The position numbers and the translations under genes are program-made. DNA of 64,000 bases from Cryptomeria japonica (taxonomy: Eukaryota > Streptophyta > Pinopsida > Cupressales > Cupressaceae), in NCBI RefSeq assembly GCF_030272615.1, contig NC_081413.1:336781302-336845301 (forward strand), read 5' to 3'. Under the pieces are notes generated by a model that had not been told where the DNA came from, made no database searches, and saw nothing but the letters and a program-made list of their open reading frames with translations. Shown piece after piece: positions 48,725 through 60,751 of this stretch (within the stretch, counting starts at the first letter, position 1; each line of letters opens with the position of its first letter).

Positions 48725-49912
48725 AGAGGCTTTTAGTGTTTAGTCATCGGCCTCATCCGTACTCTCTTTGATAGAGAAAGAAGCATAACATAAGGAGAAA
48801 AGGTCCTAATATCCAAAGCAGATTGGAATGCCGATATCAAAACGATTCAGGATCAAATGTTGCTAGATATAACGTCCGATGATACACAATTAATTAAGAA
48901 TTTAGAATCCTACATGGATTCACTCTCAAGGTTCAACAATGGTATGACCAGAATAGAGGTGATCAAGCTAGAAATTGAAGATGACAACTATCAACAACAT
49001 CTCAAGGCTCTTCATGACCTCAAACAATATGGATTTGAAGAGTTCTAATCCTTTATTCTCTCTTTTCTATTTTTCTTCTAGTTTTGATTTGATCACTACT
49101 GATCCTTTTTCCTCTCTTTTCCTCACTTTTCAAATTTTGATATTGTAAAAGGCCCGAAGCTTGTTGCATCCTCAATTTTTCTATAATAGGATAATCAAGG
49201 CCTTGTCTTTCCCTCTCCTTCTTTGACTTCTACATATACTACAAAATTCCAATAGAATTAGATATACTAATTCACCAAAGCTGAATAATATACAAAAAGA
49301 CCATGGTTGCTATCCAGAATCTTATATGAATCAATGAAATTGAGGATTTTTTGGTTGAGGTTCATATGTCTACACTGTGTTGTGGAGTTTGAATGGGTTT
49401 CAGCTTCTTGTAAATTACAAGATTAAAATTGCTTACTCCATTCAAAGGTATTCTATGTAGAGAACAAGTAGTAAGTTGCAATTGGGAAAATTCATCTCAT
49501 GCTATGTTCGATAACGAATAATAATCATTATTTTTAATACTAATGTAATTAATTGTCTCCATGATCATGATGTAATTACTAATGCAACACTACACTTTTT
49601 TGATACTTGAATGTTGAATCAAAATTATCAAATAAATAATTACTAATGCAACCTTATACTTGAACATTGAAAAATAGTAGTACGTTAATTTATTAACTTG
49701 TAAATGGAAATTTGAAAAATGCAATTGCATATAAAAATTAAATGACATTGATAGAAACATAAAATATCGTCCAGCACAATTAGGATTTGTTAATGTGACA
49801 GATGAAATACATTATGCAATATGCAACCAAAAGTTTAATAAATACCTAGTAACTGCTAGTGCTAAATTTCTTAAATTTTTCAAATCATCTCATCATCCTG
49901 ATCATCAAATCA
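48725..49912 (+). repeat. Array unit 15
   Basis: Frame intact, 48857-49048, with KLEIED and FEEF changes. Confidence 0.9.
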
Positions 49913-51100
49913 AGAGGCTTTTAGTGTTTAGTCACCGGCCTCATGCCTACTCTGTTTGATACAGAAAGAAGCATAACATAAGGAGAAAAGGTCCTAAGAT
50001 CCAAAGCAGATTGGAAGGCCGATATCAAAACGATTCAGTATCAAATGTTGCTAGATATAACATCAGATGATACACAATTAATTAAGAATTTAGAATCCTA
50101 CATGGATTCACTCTCAAGGTTCAACAATGGTATGACCAGAATAGAGGTGCTCAATCCAGAAATTGAAGATGACAACTATCAACAACATCTCAAGGCTCTT
50201 CATGACCTCAAACAATATGGATTTGAAGACTTCTAATACTTTACTCTCTCTTTTCTATTTTTCTTCTAGTTTTGATTTGATCACTTCTGATCCTTTTTCC
50301 TCTCTTTTCCTTACTTTTCAAATTTTGATATTGTAAAAGGCCCAAAGCTTGTTGCATCCTCAATTTTTCTATAATAGGATAATCGAGGCCTTGTTTTTCC
50401 CTCTCCTTCTTCGACTTCTACATATACTACAAAATTCCAATAGAATTAGATATACTAATTCACCAAAGGTGAATAATATACAAAAAGACCATGGTTTCTA
50501 TCCAGAATCTTATATGAATCAATGAAATTGAGGATTTTTTGGTTGAGGTTCATATGTCTACACTCTGTTGTGGGGTTTGAATGGGTTTCAGCTTCTCCAA
50601 AAGTACAACATTAAAATTGCTTACTCCATTCAAAGGTATTCTATGTAGAGAACAAGTAGTAAGTTGCAATTGGGAAAATTCATCTCATGCTATGGTCGAT
50701 AACAAATAATAATCATTATTTCTAATAATAATGTAATTAATTGTCTCCACGATCATGATGTAATTACTAATGCAACACTACACTTTTTTGACACTTGAAT
50801 GTTGAATCAAAATTATCAAATAAATAATTACTAATGCAACCTTATTCTTGAACATTGAAAAATAGTAGTACGTTAATTTATTAACTTGTAAATAGAAATT
50901 TGAAAAATGCAATTGCATATCAAAATTAAATGGCATTGATAGAAACATAAAATATCATCGAGCACAATTAGGATTTTGTAATGTGACAGATGAAATATAT
51001 TATGCAATATGCAACCAAATGTTTAATAAATACCTAGTAACTGCTAGTGCTAAATCTCTTAAATTTTCCAAATCATCTCATCATCCTGATCATCAAATCA
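49913..51100 (+). repeat. Array unit 16
   Basis: Frame intact, 50045-50236, with EVLNPEIE. Its 3' part carries gtggggtttgaatgg and ccaaatgtttaat, shared only with units 17 and 18. Confidence 0.9.
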
Positions 51101-52288
51101 AGAGGCTTTTAGTGTTCAGTCACCGGCCTCATGCCTACTCTCTGTGATAGAGAAAGAAGCATAGCATAAGGAGAAAAGGTCCTAAGATCCAAAGCAGATT
51201 GGAACGCCGATATCAAAACGATTCAGGATCAAATGTTGCTAGATATAACGTCAGATGATACACAATTAATTAAGAATTTAGAATCCTACATGGATTCACT
51301 CTCAAGGTTCAACAATGGTATGACCAGAATAGAGGTGATCAAGCCAGAAATTGAAGATGACAACTATCAACAACATCTCAAGGCTCTTCATGACCTCAAA
51401 CAATGTGGATTTGAAGACTTCTAATCCTTTATTCTCTCTTTTCTATTTTTCTTCTAGTTTTGATTTGATCACTTCTGATCCTTTTTCCTCTCTTTTCCTT
51501 AATTTTCAAATTTTGATATTGTAAAAGGCCCGAAGCTTGTTGCATCCTCAATTTTTCTATAATAGGATAATCAAGGCCTTGTTTTTCCCTCTCCTTCTTT
51601 GGCTTCTACATATACTACAAAATTCCAATAGAATTAGATATACTAATTCACCAAAGGTGAATAATATACAAAAAGACCATGGTTGCTATCCAGAATCTTA
51701 TATGAATCAATGAAATTGAGGATTTTTTGGTTGAGGTTCATATGTCTACACTGTGTTGTGGGGTTTGAATGGGTTTCAGCTTCTCCAAAAGTACAACATT
51801 AAAATTGCTTACTCCATTCAAAGGTATTCTATGTAGAGAACAAGTAGTAAGTTGCAATTGGGAAAATTCATCTCATGCTATGGTCGATAACAAATAATAA
51901 TCATTATTTCTAATACTAATGTAATTAATTGTCTGCATGATCATGATGTAATTACTAATGCAACACTACACTTTTTTGACACTTGAATGTTGAATCAAAA
52001 TTATCAAATAAATAATTACTAATGCAACCTTATTCTTGAACATTGAAAAATAGTAGTACGTTAATTTATTAACTTGTAAATAGAAATTTGAAAAATGCAA
52101 TTGCATATCAAAATTAAATGACATTGATAGAAACATAAAATATCATCGAGCACAATTAGGATTTTGTAATGTGACAGATGAAATATATTATGCAATATGC
52201 AACCAAATGTTTAATAAATACCTAGTAACTGCTAGTGCTAAATCTCTTAAATTTTCCAAATCATCTCATCATCGTGATCATCAAATCA
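51101..52288 (+). repeat. Array unit 17
   Basis: Frame intact, 51233-51424, with Y to C (KQCGFEDF). Shares gtgttcagtc with unit 18. Confidence 0.9.
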
Positions 52289-53475
52289 AGAGGCTTTTAG
52301 TGTTCAGTCGCTGGCCTCATGCCTACTCTCTTTGATAGAGAGAGAAGCATAGCATAAGGAGAAAAGTTCCTAAGATCCAAAGCAGATTGGAAGGCCGATA
52401 TCAAAACGATTCAGGATCAAATGTTGCTAGATATAACGTCAGATGATACACAATTAATTAAGAATTTAGAATCCTACATGGATTCACTCTCAAGGTTCAA
52501 CAATGGTATGAGCAGAATAGAGGTGATCAAGCCAGAAATTGAAGATGACAACTATCAACAACATCTCAAGGCTCTTCATGACCTCAAACAATATGGATTT
52601 GAAGACTTCTAATCCTTTATTCTCTCTTTTCTATTTTTCTTCTAGTTTTGATTTGATCACTTCTGATCCTTTTTCCTCTCTTTTCCTTACTTTTCAAATT
52701 TTGATATTGTAAAAGGCCCGAAGCTTGTTGCATCCTCAATTTTTCTATAATAGGATAATCAAGGCCTTGTTTTTCCCTCTCCTTCTTTGGCTTCTACATA
52801 TACTACAAAATTCCAATAGAATTAGATATACTAATTCACCAAAGCTGAATAATATACAAAAAGACCATGGTTGCTATCCAGAATCTTATATGAATCAATG
52901 AAATTGAGGATTTTTTGGTTGAGGTTCATATGTCTACACTGTGTTGTGGGGTTTGAATGGGTTTCAGCTTCTCCAAAAGTACAACATTAAAATTGCTTAC
53001 TCCATTCAAAGGTATTCTATGTAGAGAACAAGTAGTAAGTTGCAATTGGGAAAATTCATCTCATGCTATGGTCGATAACAAATAATAATCATTATTTCTA
53101 ATACTAATGTAATTAATTGTCTCCATGATCATGATGTAATTACTAATGCAACACTACACTTTTTTGACACTTGAATGTTGAATCAAAATTATCAAATAAA
53201 TAATTACTAATGCAACCTTATTCTTGAACATTGAAAAATAGTAGTACGTTAATTTTTAACTTGTAAATAGAAATTCGAAAAATGCAATTGCATATCAAAA
53301 TTAAATGACATTGATAGAAACATAAAATATCATCGAGCACAATTAGGATTTTTTAATGTGACAGATGAAATACGTTATGCAATATGCAACCAAATGTTTA
53401 ATAAATACCTAGTAACTGCTAGTGCTAAATCTCTTAAATTTTCCAAATCATCTCATCATCCTGATCATCAAATCA
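52289..53475 (+). repeat. Array unit 18 (last)
   Basis: Frame intact, 52421-52612, with T to S (GMSRIE). One base shorter in aatttttaac. Ends against the hAT relic after four bases (agag) of a further unit. Confidence 0.9.
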
Positions 53476-56129
53476 AGAGCTTCCTTGATTATTGTTTTTG
53501 TTTTCTTCAATCTGCATACCTTTTCTTGAATGCATCTCAAAACTAGTAGTAGTTGTGTCACTTCCACTGGCATTCATTTTCTCATTGTTAGTTGTCCCAC
53601 CTTGGTTTGAAGTGTTGCCCAACCCTCTTCTTTCAATTTTGGACTTCCAGATTCTCAGTGCCCTTTCATAAGGAAAACTTTGGACATTATACCTCAATGT
53701 ATACAACCGCAAGAAATTTTCCAAATTCTTGTATATTTTATTCCTTAACTTTGATTTTAAGAACCCCAAAGAACTGAAAAAATATCTCATCCTCCATTGA
53801 ACCCAATATCATGTGTTGACATAAATCAACAAGTTTGAGATACTCTGATAATGAATCAGCCAATTGTACGCTCTGACTTATCTTTGTCCAAACCTTTGTT
53901 ACTGCGCTCTTCCAAGGATTTCTTCACTTTTTTCGATTCATCAAAATGATGCCTCATAGTTAATGCAAAATGAGTTGATTTCTCTCTAAGAATTATTTCA
54001 TTTAAAATTCCTTCTATAGTTTGTCCATTGATTTCTATAGATTTGCAAAAATAGCTTATCAAAGTCATTATCCTACGATGAAAAATCAACTAGATTGTTG
54101 AGTTCCCAATATTGAGGAAGAACAATAGACATGGCTTCAAGTAAATCATCATGAGGTAATCGTTTTCTAATTTCTAAGGAAACAGAAGAGGCGATTTTCT
54201 TCATACTAGCAGTCACAGAATCAACAATATTTCTAAAATCTTCCTTTGTGACAATTACTTCTTGCTTCTTAGAGCACTTTCCTAGTTTCGTGATCATGGA
54301 TAGGTGGTACATTGGTATCTCAAATCCACGTACACTGACACATAACTCCTCATTTGCATTAAACTAAAAAAATTTGTTACGATTGTTCAAATCCGTCAAT
54401 GTCTTCCCATTAGCAAATTTTAAATCTACAAATGTTTGTGTTGATTGATAGAGATTATTGATGGACATGCATGTCATTTTAGGTAGCTTAGCATATTCAG
54501 CAAAATACATAGCTCTTTCTTGGGATTTTTTCACAAGATATTTCATTTCCTCTAGCATGGGGAGAAGACGTGATAAAGTTAGGATTGTCTTTATATCACA
54601 TAACCTATGAAGCAATTCAAGAGCTTTGTCTAATATGTCACGATGTTCGTACATTACTCTAATCAAGGATTGATATTTTAAATAAACTCGATGCGTTGGA
54701 CCATGCAAGGAGATCCATATGGTATCAACATCCTTCAGAAGTTTATTCCCATCGATTATTTCATCGACAAAATTTTGAAAATCCAAAAACCGTTTGGGAC
54801 TTCGACAAAAGTATTAGTAGAACTCTCTGATTAAATCTTCAACATTTATTACTACAGGATACTTTCTCACAATTTTAAAAGCTAGATTCATTTTGTGGGC
54901 CATGCAGTGAATGGCATTCATGTAGGGCGAACAAGAAGTTTGTAGCCTTATGCAAAAACCGTTCTTATGACCTTGCATTACTGAAGCTCCATCTGCTCCT
55001 ACACATACCAACTTTTTGGCAATTGTCAAGTCATCCATACCTCCATATTCAATTAATGAATTATTAACTAGCTGAAATAGAGTTTCCATTGTCGCACTCT
55101 CCTTCAATTTAGAAACACATAGTAGATGAGGTTGGAGAACATGATTCTTTACAGTATAAACATGCATACATACCCAAGACATATTATCTATTGCTGCAAC
55201 TTCATCCAAAGACAATGCAATAAAGTTTGACTCTCTAATTCTTTTATTTATATCTTATTTTTCAACCTCAACAAGATTACTTGCCCATTCCCAACCACTA
55301 TTTAGTGACCAGTGACTGTTACGAAAGTTGGAACTCCCAAAAAGGATAATAAAGTACTAATTTTTGGATAGTTTGTCATAGGACACCCTCTAGTCAAAAT
55401 ATGAAAAACAACACTTAACTGAACAATTTTTCCCAGTTGTGTGACTGTCGTTGCCTTTCCAAAAATAGCTTCAAGAGAACCTCTAGATTTAGCAAGCTTT
55501 GTCTGTCTTTTCAAATGTGCATCATATTCCTTGACACACTTAACATGCTAGCATTTCTTCTTTGTTTTCCATCTTATCACTGATTGTTCAATTCCATGTA
55601 TGATTTTCTTTTCATAAACTTTGCCGATATGATTTTCAATGGTGTCAAGCTTCAGCTGCAACCTCTTATCCTTTTTATATTTCCAACTACAAATCTTACA
55701 CCTACATTCTATTGGATGGTCACCTTTGTTTGGATTCTCCACCAGTTCAATGAATGGATACTTTAACACCCAATCAATTTGAAAATGCCTCGCCATACCC
55801 CACTCCCAACCCATTTTTTATTTGGATTTTATTTTCCCTTTTCTCGTACCATCGTCATCTACAACATTGTCAACCAGGTTGATTATCACATTCCCACTAC
55901 CCTAGGTATCTACCAGATTTTCTTCTTTTTTGTCATCTGAGATATTGCATTCGCCACCTTCTTCAATATTCAGTGTAAGTTATGAATGTGGTAGTTGTGA
56001 TGATGTACCTTCATGATCATCTTTTTAACCATAAACATTGCTAAAGTATGAATTTAAGGTTCTACGTTTTGCTAACCTCTCTTGTCCTTCACCACATTTA
56101 GGAGTCTTACCCTTCTTCCTGTTTGACAT
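53476..56129 (-). pseudogene. hAT-superfamily (DUF4371-type) transposase relic
   Basis: On the minus strand the reading begins at ATG 56129 (MSNRKKGKTPKCGEG, then KRRTLNSYF). It continues in frame-broken blocks: a Cys-rich zinc-finger-like part at 55548-55814 (ECRCKICSW), 55302-55514 (RGCPMTNYPKISTLLSFL), the RNase H-like core at 54814-55215 (SLDEVAAIDN, GADGASVMQGHKNG, HCMAHKMNLAFK), helical parts at 54364-54786, 54073-54312 and 53856-54089, and a C-terminal part at 53473-53790 (FLKSKLRNKIYKNLENFL, FPYERALRIWK) resembling the hAT dimerisation region. Such proteins cut and paste DNA elements or are domesticated as nuclear regulators. Several stops and at least one frameshift (near 55315) rule out function as read. 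The 3' end is set by the junction with the array: the final stop TGA overlaps the array edge. No terminal inverted repeats were found. Confidence 0.75.
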
Positions 56130-56820
56130 CTCCAACAAAATAAAGGCATCAAGTGCAAAAAAATATTTACTTGTTTAAGAAGAAATAATAGACTATAAGA
56201 TTCATTGCCCCCGGGGTGTAGAATCTAGATGTCTGAGGTCTCCCTACTCAATAAGAATAATCTAGAAGTTGCTGACAGATCGAGATGAATAGTATATAAC
56301 ACTTCAAAGAAACGATCACTTACCTTTAGATTCTCAGAGTAGCACATAGCACTAGTAGACGGAAATGCAACAACGGTCATTCCTATCTGTAACTTGGCTA
56401 TTGATCCGAATTGAGAGCTTTGAACCAACCAAATTGTGTAAATAGAAATTTGATCTATCATACAATCTTATACCAATCCATATTTGGTGAATATTGCAGG
56501 AATTTTAAATGGAATGCCAAAAATTTGACGAACCCCGCTTAATTCTAACACGTCTTATGGAAACATTGGACGAATGAAACATCGACAAAACAAGTACATT
56601 GTAATTTAATAGGCAATTTTGGACCATCCATTGGGATGGAATATAATAAAATTTGGCGAAATCAATCCTCCCGCAACATTGAACAATTAATGGTATTGGC
56701 GAATATTGGAGAATTAAGACACTCTTTCGAAAAATGCCAAGTGAATTGGGTCCTCATGCAAATTGAACTATTGATGGCTATTGGTGAATTACGTCGGTGC
56801 ATTAAGGCACACTTCTGAAA
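56130..56820. other. Non-coding flank of the hAT relic with repeated short motifs
   Basis: Words such as attggcgaa, gaattaag and aaaaatgcc recur (56465-56820), in the style of the degenerate repeat at 12018-12430. A ccccgggg palindrome is at about 56212. No gene. Confidence 0.4.
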
Positions 56821-57230
56821 AATCAAGTGAAAATATTAAAGATAATAGTTGTATAAACACAAATAAGTAATTAATAAATAATACCCAATAATAATCAAAT
56901 AAAGGAATTAAATGGGTGAAAGCCATAAGAATAAAAATTCATAATAGAATATGAAATCAAGTCGATAATAAAGCATAAACAATAAGTAAATAATAAATTA
57001 AACATTAAATAAATAAATAATAAAACAATAAACAATAAATAAATAATACAAATCAATTAAACAATAAATCAAATAAACCAAGCTCAATAACATTAATAAA
57101 GCCTCAATAATAAGGAATCCAAATAATTAAATACCTATACTATATGATAAATTGATTTGAACATTAATAAATTACATTAATTCAATTAATAATTAAATAA
57201 TAAACATGAACTCACATCACCTCAAGTAAC
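56821..57230. repeat. A/T-rich low-complexity block
   Basis: Interspersed aataaataa and caataaat words dominate for about 400 bp. Confidence 0.8.
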
Positions 57231-57939
57231 TCGACAAAAGGGTCAACATCAACACAAGACTCTAACCACCACTTACACCATGACACAACTAACAAGGTGA
57301 GCAACTAAGCCTAGAGTATGACTGGGAAACACATGCCATCTACAACAGCTTGCCATTGGGATAGGACACGCTCGCACCTATGAGGCCAAGTGGATTCGAT
57401 GTCTGGTACCTGCAATCCTGCAACCAACACTAAAACACAATACAATACATATACAACATATATACATCATGATAAAAAAGCAAGTGGAAAGAGAATCACA
57501 ACACCATATCATGCTCGTAATGAGTGATAAGGCATCATCCCTTCCATGAAGACAGTCACACAAGATCAACATCAATTCATCGCATGAAACCATAACCACA
57601 AAATAGGGGTTATAACTATCATAACATCATAAATCATATAGTCCACATAATAATGTCAAGTGCATATAATCCATCCAACGTAAATCCATCCGTCAAGTAA
57701 TCCAAAATACATCACCAATCATATAAGTCATCCAACACCATGTGTCATATCAAATATCCATCATCATCAATAAGAATCTAGAGTCTAAATAAGATCATAA
57801 GTGTCAACCAAATGTCATCAAAATATCAACCATGAGTATAAATAAGTCTATCAAAGCATAAATCACAATTTGAGTGTAGGAGGGACATTATAGAAATCCT
57901 ACTCCTATTGGATATTCAAATGCATCTACACACATTAAA
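57231..57939. other. Non-coding stretch, nothing recognised
   Basis: C/A-rich on the plus strand. It resembles a decayed repeat end on the minus strand but has no identifiable boundary. Confidence 0.3.
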
Positions 57940-58080
57940 AGGCTATTATAGTCTAGAAAGATTAGAATTGATGCATTATTTATCTTGCTCTTCAATATAA
58001 TATATCAAACAATTCATAATAGGCTATTTATAGTCTACAAAGATTAGAATTGATGCATTATATATCAAATACTTCCTAAT
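57940..58080. repeat. Tandem duplication, about 80-bp period
   Basis: aggctat-tatagtctasaaagattagaattgatgcatta occurs at 57940 and 58021, each followed by a tatatcaaayamttc block. Confidence 0.75.
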
Positions 58081-58290
58081 ATGTCTAACTCTAGCAAATT
58101 TCTTATTATTTTCTTCTTCAACCAGTCTTCTATTAGGCTATACATTCTATACATTGACACATGCTTCTTCTTCTTTTTTTGATAAAATTTCTATGATAGC
58201 CTATAAATCCTATGAATTTTCTTGCCTCATTTTTGCTATATAATGTAGAGAGATTTAATACTATTTTTTATTTTCAGGGGGGCTGAACAT
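58081..58290. other. Non-coding spacer
   Basis: T-rich; no feature recognised. Confidence 0.3.
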
Positions 58291-58374
58291 AATTCCTTCC
58301 TTGCATATAATATGTCATAATTCCTTCCTTGCAAATAATATGTCATATTTCCTTCCTTGCATATAATATGTCGC
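58291..58374. repeat. 28-bp minisatellite, three copies
   Basis: Copies at 58291, 58319 and 58347, each of the form awttccttccttgcawataa followed by tatgtcat/gc. Confidence 0.95.
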
Positions 58375-58608
58375 AAACATGTTCTAAAGGGAGTAAGAAT
58401 ATACATTTCTATAATTTTAGGGAAATCATCTAACTTTTGCATTATTAAAAAAATATAATTCTAAAAGTTTTGATATATGTAATCATACATGTAAATAATA
58501 GTTGAAAAAATATTATTGGATTAATGTTTTTCTAACAACTATTGCTAGCAAAGTGGCTACAGAAGAGTACAAGGAGACTTCTGATTTTTATTTAGAGGCC
58601 TTAACCTT
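58375..58608. other. Non-coding spacer
   Basis: AT-rich; no feature recognised. Confidence 0.3.
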
Positions 58609-58788
58609 GTCATATCCCATTTTTAATTAATTTAATTTCATGTACAAAATGTTAATTCCAATATCTTTTCATGGACTAAGGCGAGAATTAATAAAAAAAT
58701 GTCATATCCAATTCTAATTAATTTAATTCCATGCACAAAACGTTCATTCCAATATTTTTCTAAGGATTAAGGCAAGACTTAATAAAAT
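58609..58788. repeat. Tandem duplication, about 91-bp period
   Basis: tgtcatatcc starts at 58609 and 58700. Both copies share attaatttaattycatg, acaaaaygtt and a ttaataaaa end. Confidence 0.85.
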
Positions 58789-60409
58789 AGTTTATTTAAT
58801 ATTTACTTCTCAAGCCCATGATAATTTATTCTTTCGAAGAATATCAATGGACTTAAATATTAAATAAATTTTATTATTTAAAGAAATAGTTGAGGCATGG
58901 TGTTTCTTATAAGGAGGTTTGTAACCTCTAAGTTCAGGTGATAAATAATTATTAATAGAAAATTTAATTGCAGCTTGCATAAATAGTGTTAGTGTCCAAT
59001 TTTTATCAAGGAATTTTGTAACGATAAAAATGTTGAGCTTCTTCGAACGGAAAATAATATTACAATTTTTTTTTAAGAGGGGTGTTTAGATGAAACTAAT
59101 GAGTTTTAGGAGTCAAAGGACAAACCATGTTTGATTCATGAGGGTATTCTCATTCAAATATTGTGATAGAGCTTAAACGAATGATGCAATTAAACTAGTT
59201 TTAGTATCGTGTTGTGTGTGAAGGTCCAGGTTTGTTTTGTTCTAGTTTGATATGGGTGTTGTGTGTGAATATATTTTTTTGTTTCTAGAATCATGATTCA
59301 GTTCTTTTTTTTATAGCTTTCTTTTACATTTTATGGGTGAAGTTTGGAAATGTATTGTTATTGTCAAAAAACAGGTTTTTGCCAAATCTAAAGGGCAATT
59401 CTTCGAGAAGTTCCTTAGGCATGGGACCAAATGCAACTTGTGGAACAACCTCCAAGATTTTAGAAGTCAGATCCTTGATTGAAAAGGGGTTTAGGAAAGG
59501 GAGAGGGAAACCAATGTCCAAACCGAAAGACTTTGAGGAAAGGAACCCTCAATGAATGCAAAGCTTTTACAAAGCACTTGAAGTTTTCTATGAATGACAT
59601 TCTACTGGAGTTATCTATTTTGCATATCAGACACATTACACCACAGACTCTTCATTATTGGGAGGAGAATGGAATGAAAAAAGTAATGTAGATATAAGCC
59701 ATAACTTTCAAATCTTCTTATTGGAAGCATCTGTAAAGGCCAAACAAAATTAATAACTTAGCTACCCTGAAAGATCATATCCCTTTATGCCTTGCGAAAC
59801 AAATGTCATCCATAACCATTCTTCATAAAAATGAAAGAGTAAATATACATGATCCATACTTAATAAACAAAGGAACTAGAAATAGAGAATTCGTTAAGAA
59901 AAACAATCATACATTCATGAAATGTCATAGAGTATCATTCATTGTGACAAAAATGTGACAAAGGCATAGTCTATCAATTTACAAATAATGTTGGCTCCAA
60001 TATAAATTATGATTCATGCAAGAAAATAAACTATTATTTTCTCTTCTAAAACTGTTACATTCAAAGGAGTTTTGAGACCATTCCTTTGAGTCAATGAAAT
60101 AGTATCTCATGAAAAAATTCTAAAATTCTCAAAGATCGAGCCTCCCCTTTTTCTATTCCCCTTTGGCCTTTATAATTATTTCAAAAAAGCATCACCACTA
60201 GGCATGAAAAACTTTGCAGAGGTGAGGCCATAATGGTCATGCCAGCTGCCTCTGTTTTGGAGAGTTTTTAGCTATGGATTCTCCCTTGATTGTTGGTATG
60301 GAGAGCACATGTGCTTTGATCATGATTAGGGGCCAGTGTAATTGCTTCTACCATCTCATGATTTTATCAATTCCAAAACCCTTAAAACTTTTTGAGTTCA
60401 TGCATGTGA
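58789..60409. other. Non-coding stretch with a weak open frame
   Basis: A 72-codon frame at 59337-59555 overlaps frames of similar length on the other strand; none has a recognised motif. The rest shows nothing. Confidence 0.3.
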
Positions 60410-60547
60410 TGTTACCAACTAGGGTTGTCGTTGCACCAAAAGATCAACCTATCAATGCTCGATACAACCACTAGACTTATAGAATCCATAGGAGGATGTT
60501 AAACCGTATCATGAATCCTCATGAGGGACACTAGCCCACTGCCAACA
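60410..60547 (-). repeat. 3' LTR of the TRIM
   Basis: On the minus strand it begins tgttggcagtgggc and ends gttggtaaca. Confidence 0.88.
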
Positions 60548-60600
60548 ATCCCCCTCCCAGCATCACTCATTGCAGCCTGCGTGATTCAAACCATGACCAA

Positions 60601-60612
60601 GCTCGGATACCA
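60601..60612 (-). other. Primer binding site of the TRIM
   Basis: Minus-strand tggtatccgagc, 11 of 12 bases as in the copia initiator-Met site at 731. Confidence 0.85.
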
Positions 60613-60614
60613 CT

Positions 60615-60751
60615 TGTTACAAGCTAGGGTTGTCTTTGCACCAAAAGATCAACCTGTCAATGACCGATACAACCACTAGACTTACATAATCCACAGGAGT
60701 TGTTAAACCATGTCGTGAATCCTCGTGAGGGACGCTGGCCCACTACCAACA
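60615..60751 (-). repeat. 5' LTR of the TRIM
   Basis: On the minus strand it begins tgttggtagtgggc and ends agcttgtaaca. Confidence 0.88.

Larger units (their letters stand above)
32320..53475 (+). repeat. Tandem array: 18 head-to-tail units of 1188 bp (one of 959 bp)
   Basis: The same sequence recurs with a period of 1188 bp (1189 twice, 1187 in the last unit and 959 once). Each unit starts agaggcttttagtg, contains a 63-codon frame (MLLDITSDDTQLIKNLES... to YGFEDF), then about 860 bp of AT-rich non-coding sequence with a pyrimidine-rich block, a catgatcatg palindrome and an attcaccaaaggtgaat hairpin. Units differ by only a few percent by eye. The left edge is continuous with the aORF relic at 29168-32319, and the right edge (agag at 53476-53479) abuts a hAT relic. 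Too long a unit for a classical centromeric satellite; it is best described as tandem amplification of a gene 3' end. The reading frame is probably a relic, but transcription is not excluded. Confidence 0.95.
60410..60751 (-). mobile_element. TRIM (terminal-repeat retrotransposon in miniature), 342 bp
   Basis: Two direct repeats of 138 and 137 bp (60410-60547 and 60615-60751, about 88% alike by eye) have TG...CA ends on the element strand. Between them lie only 67 bp. On the minus strand the first LTR is followed after two bases by tggtatccgagc (60612-60601), one mismatch from the initiator-Met tRNA primer site, and the second is preceded by the purine tract gggaggggga (60558-60549). Flanks tgtga (60405-60409) and tgtgc (60752-60756) fit a five-base target duplication with one change. 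It has no coding capacity and would move with proteins of other elements. Confidence 0.9.

Noticed and set aside
32320-53475. CRISPR array or bacterial origin
   Set aside because: Units are 1188 bp with no short repeat/spacer pattern, and the surroundings are plant retrotransposons.
32320-53475. Classical centromeric satellite
   Set aside because: The unit is much longer than the usual 150-400 bp and contains a gene tail; no evidence of centromere location is available in the sequence.
53592-53777. Plus-strand open frame opposite the hAT relic
   Set aside because: It is a shadow of the minus-strand transposase reading, which carries recognisable family motifs.
60274-60474. 66-codon plus-strand frame overlapping the TRIM
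   Set aside because: It crosses the TRIM boundary and has no motif or homologous support.
60410-60751. Cassandra-type TRIM with a 5S rRNA promoter
   Set aside because: No 5S-like internal promoter sequence is visible in either LTR.
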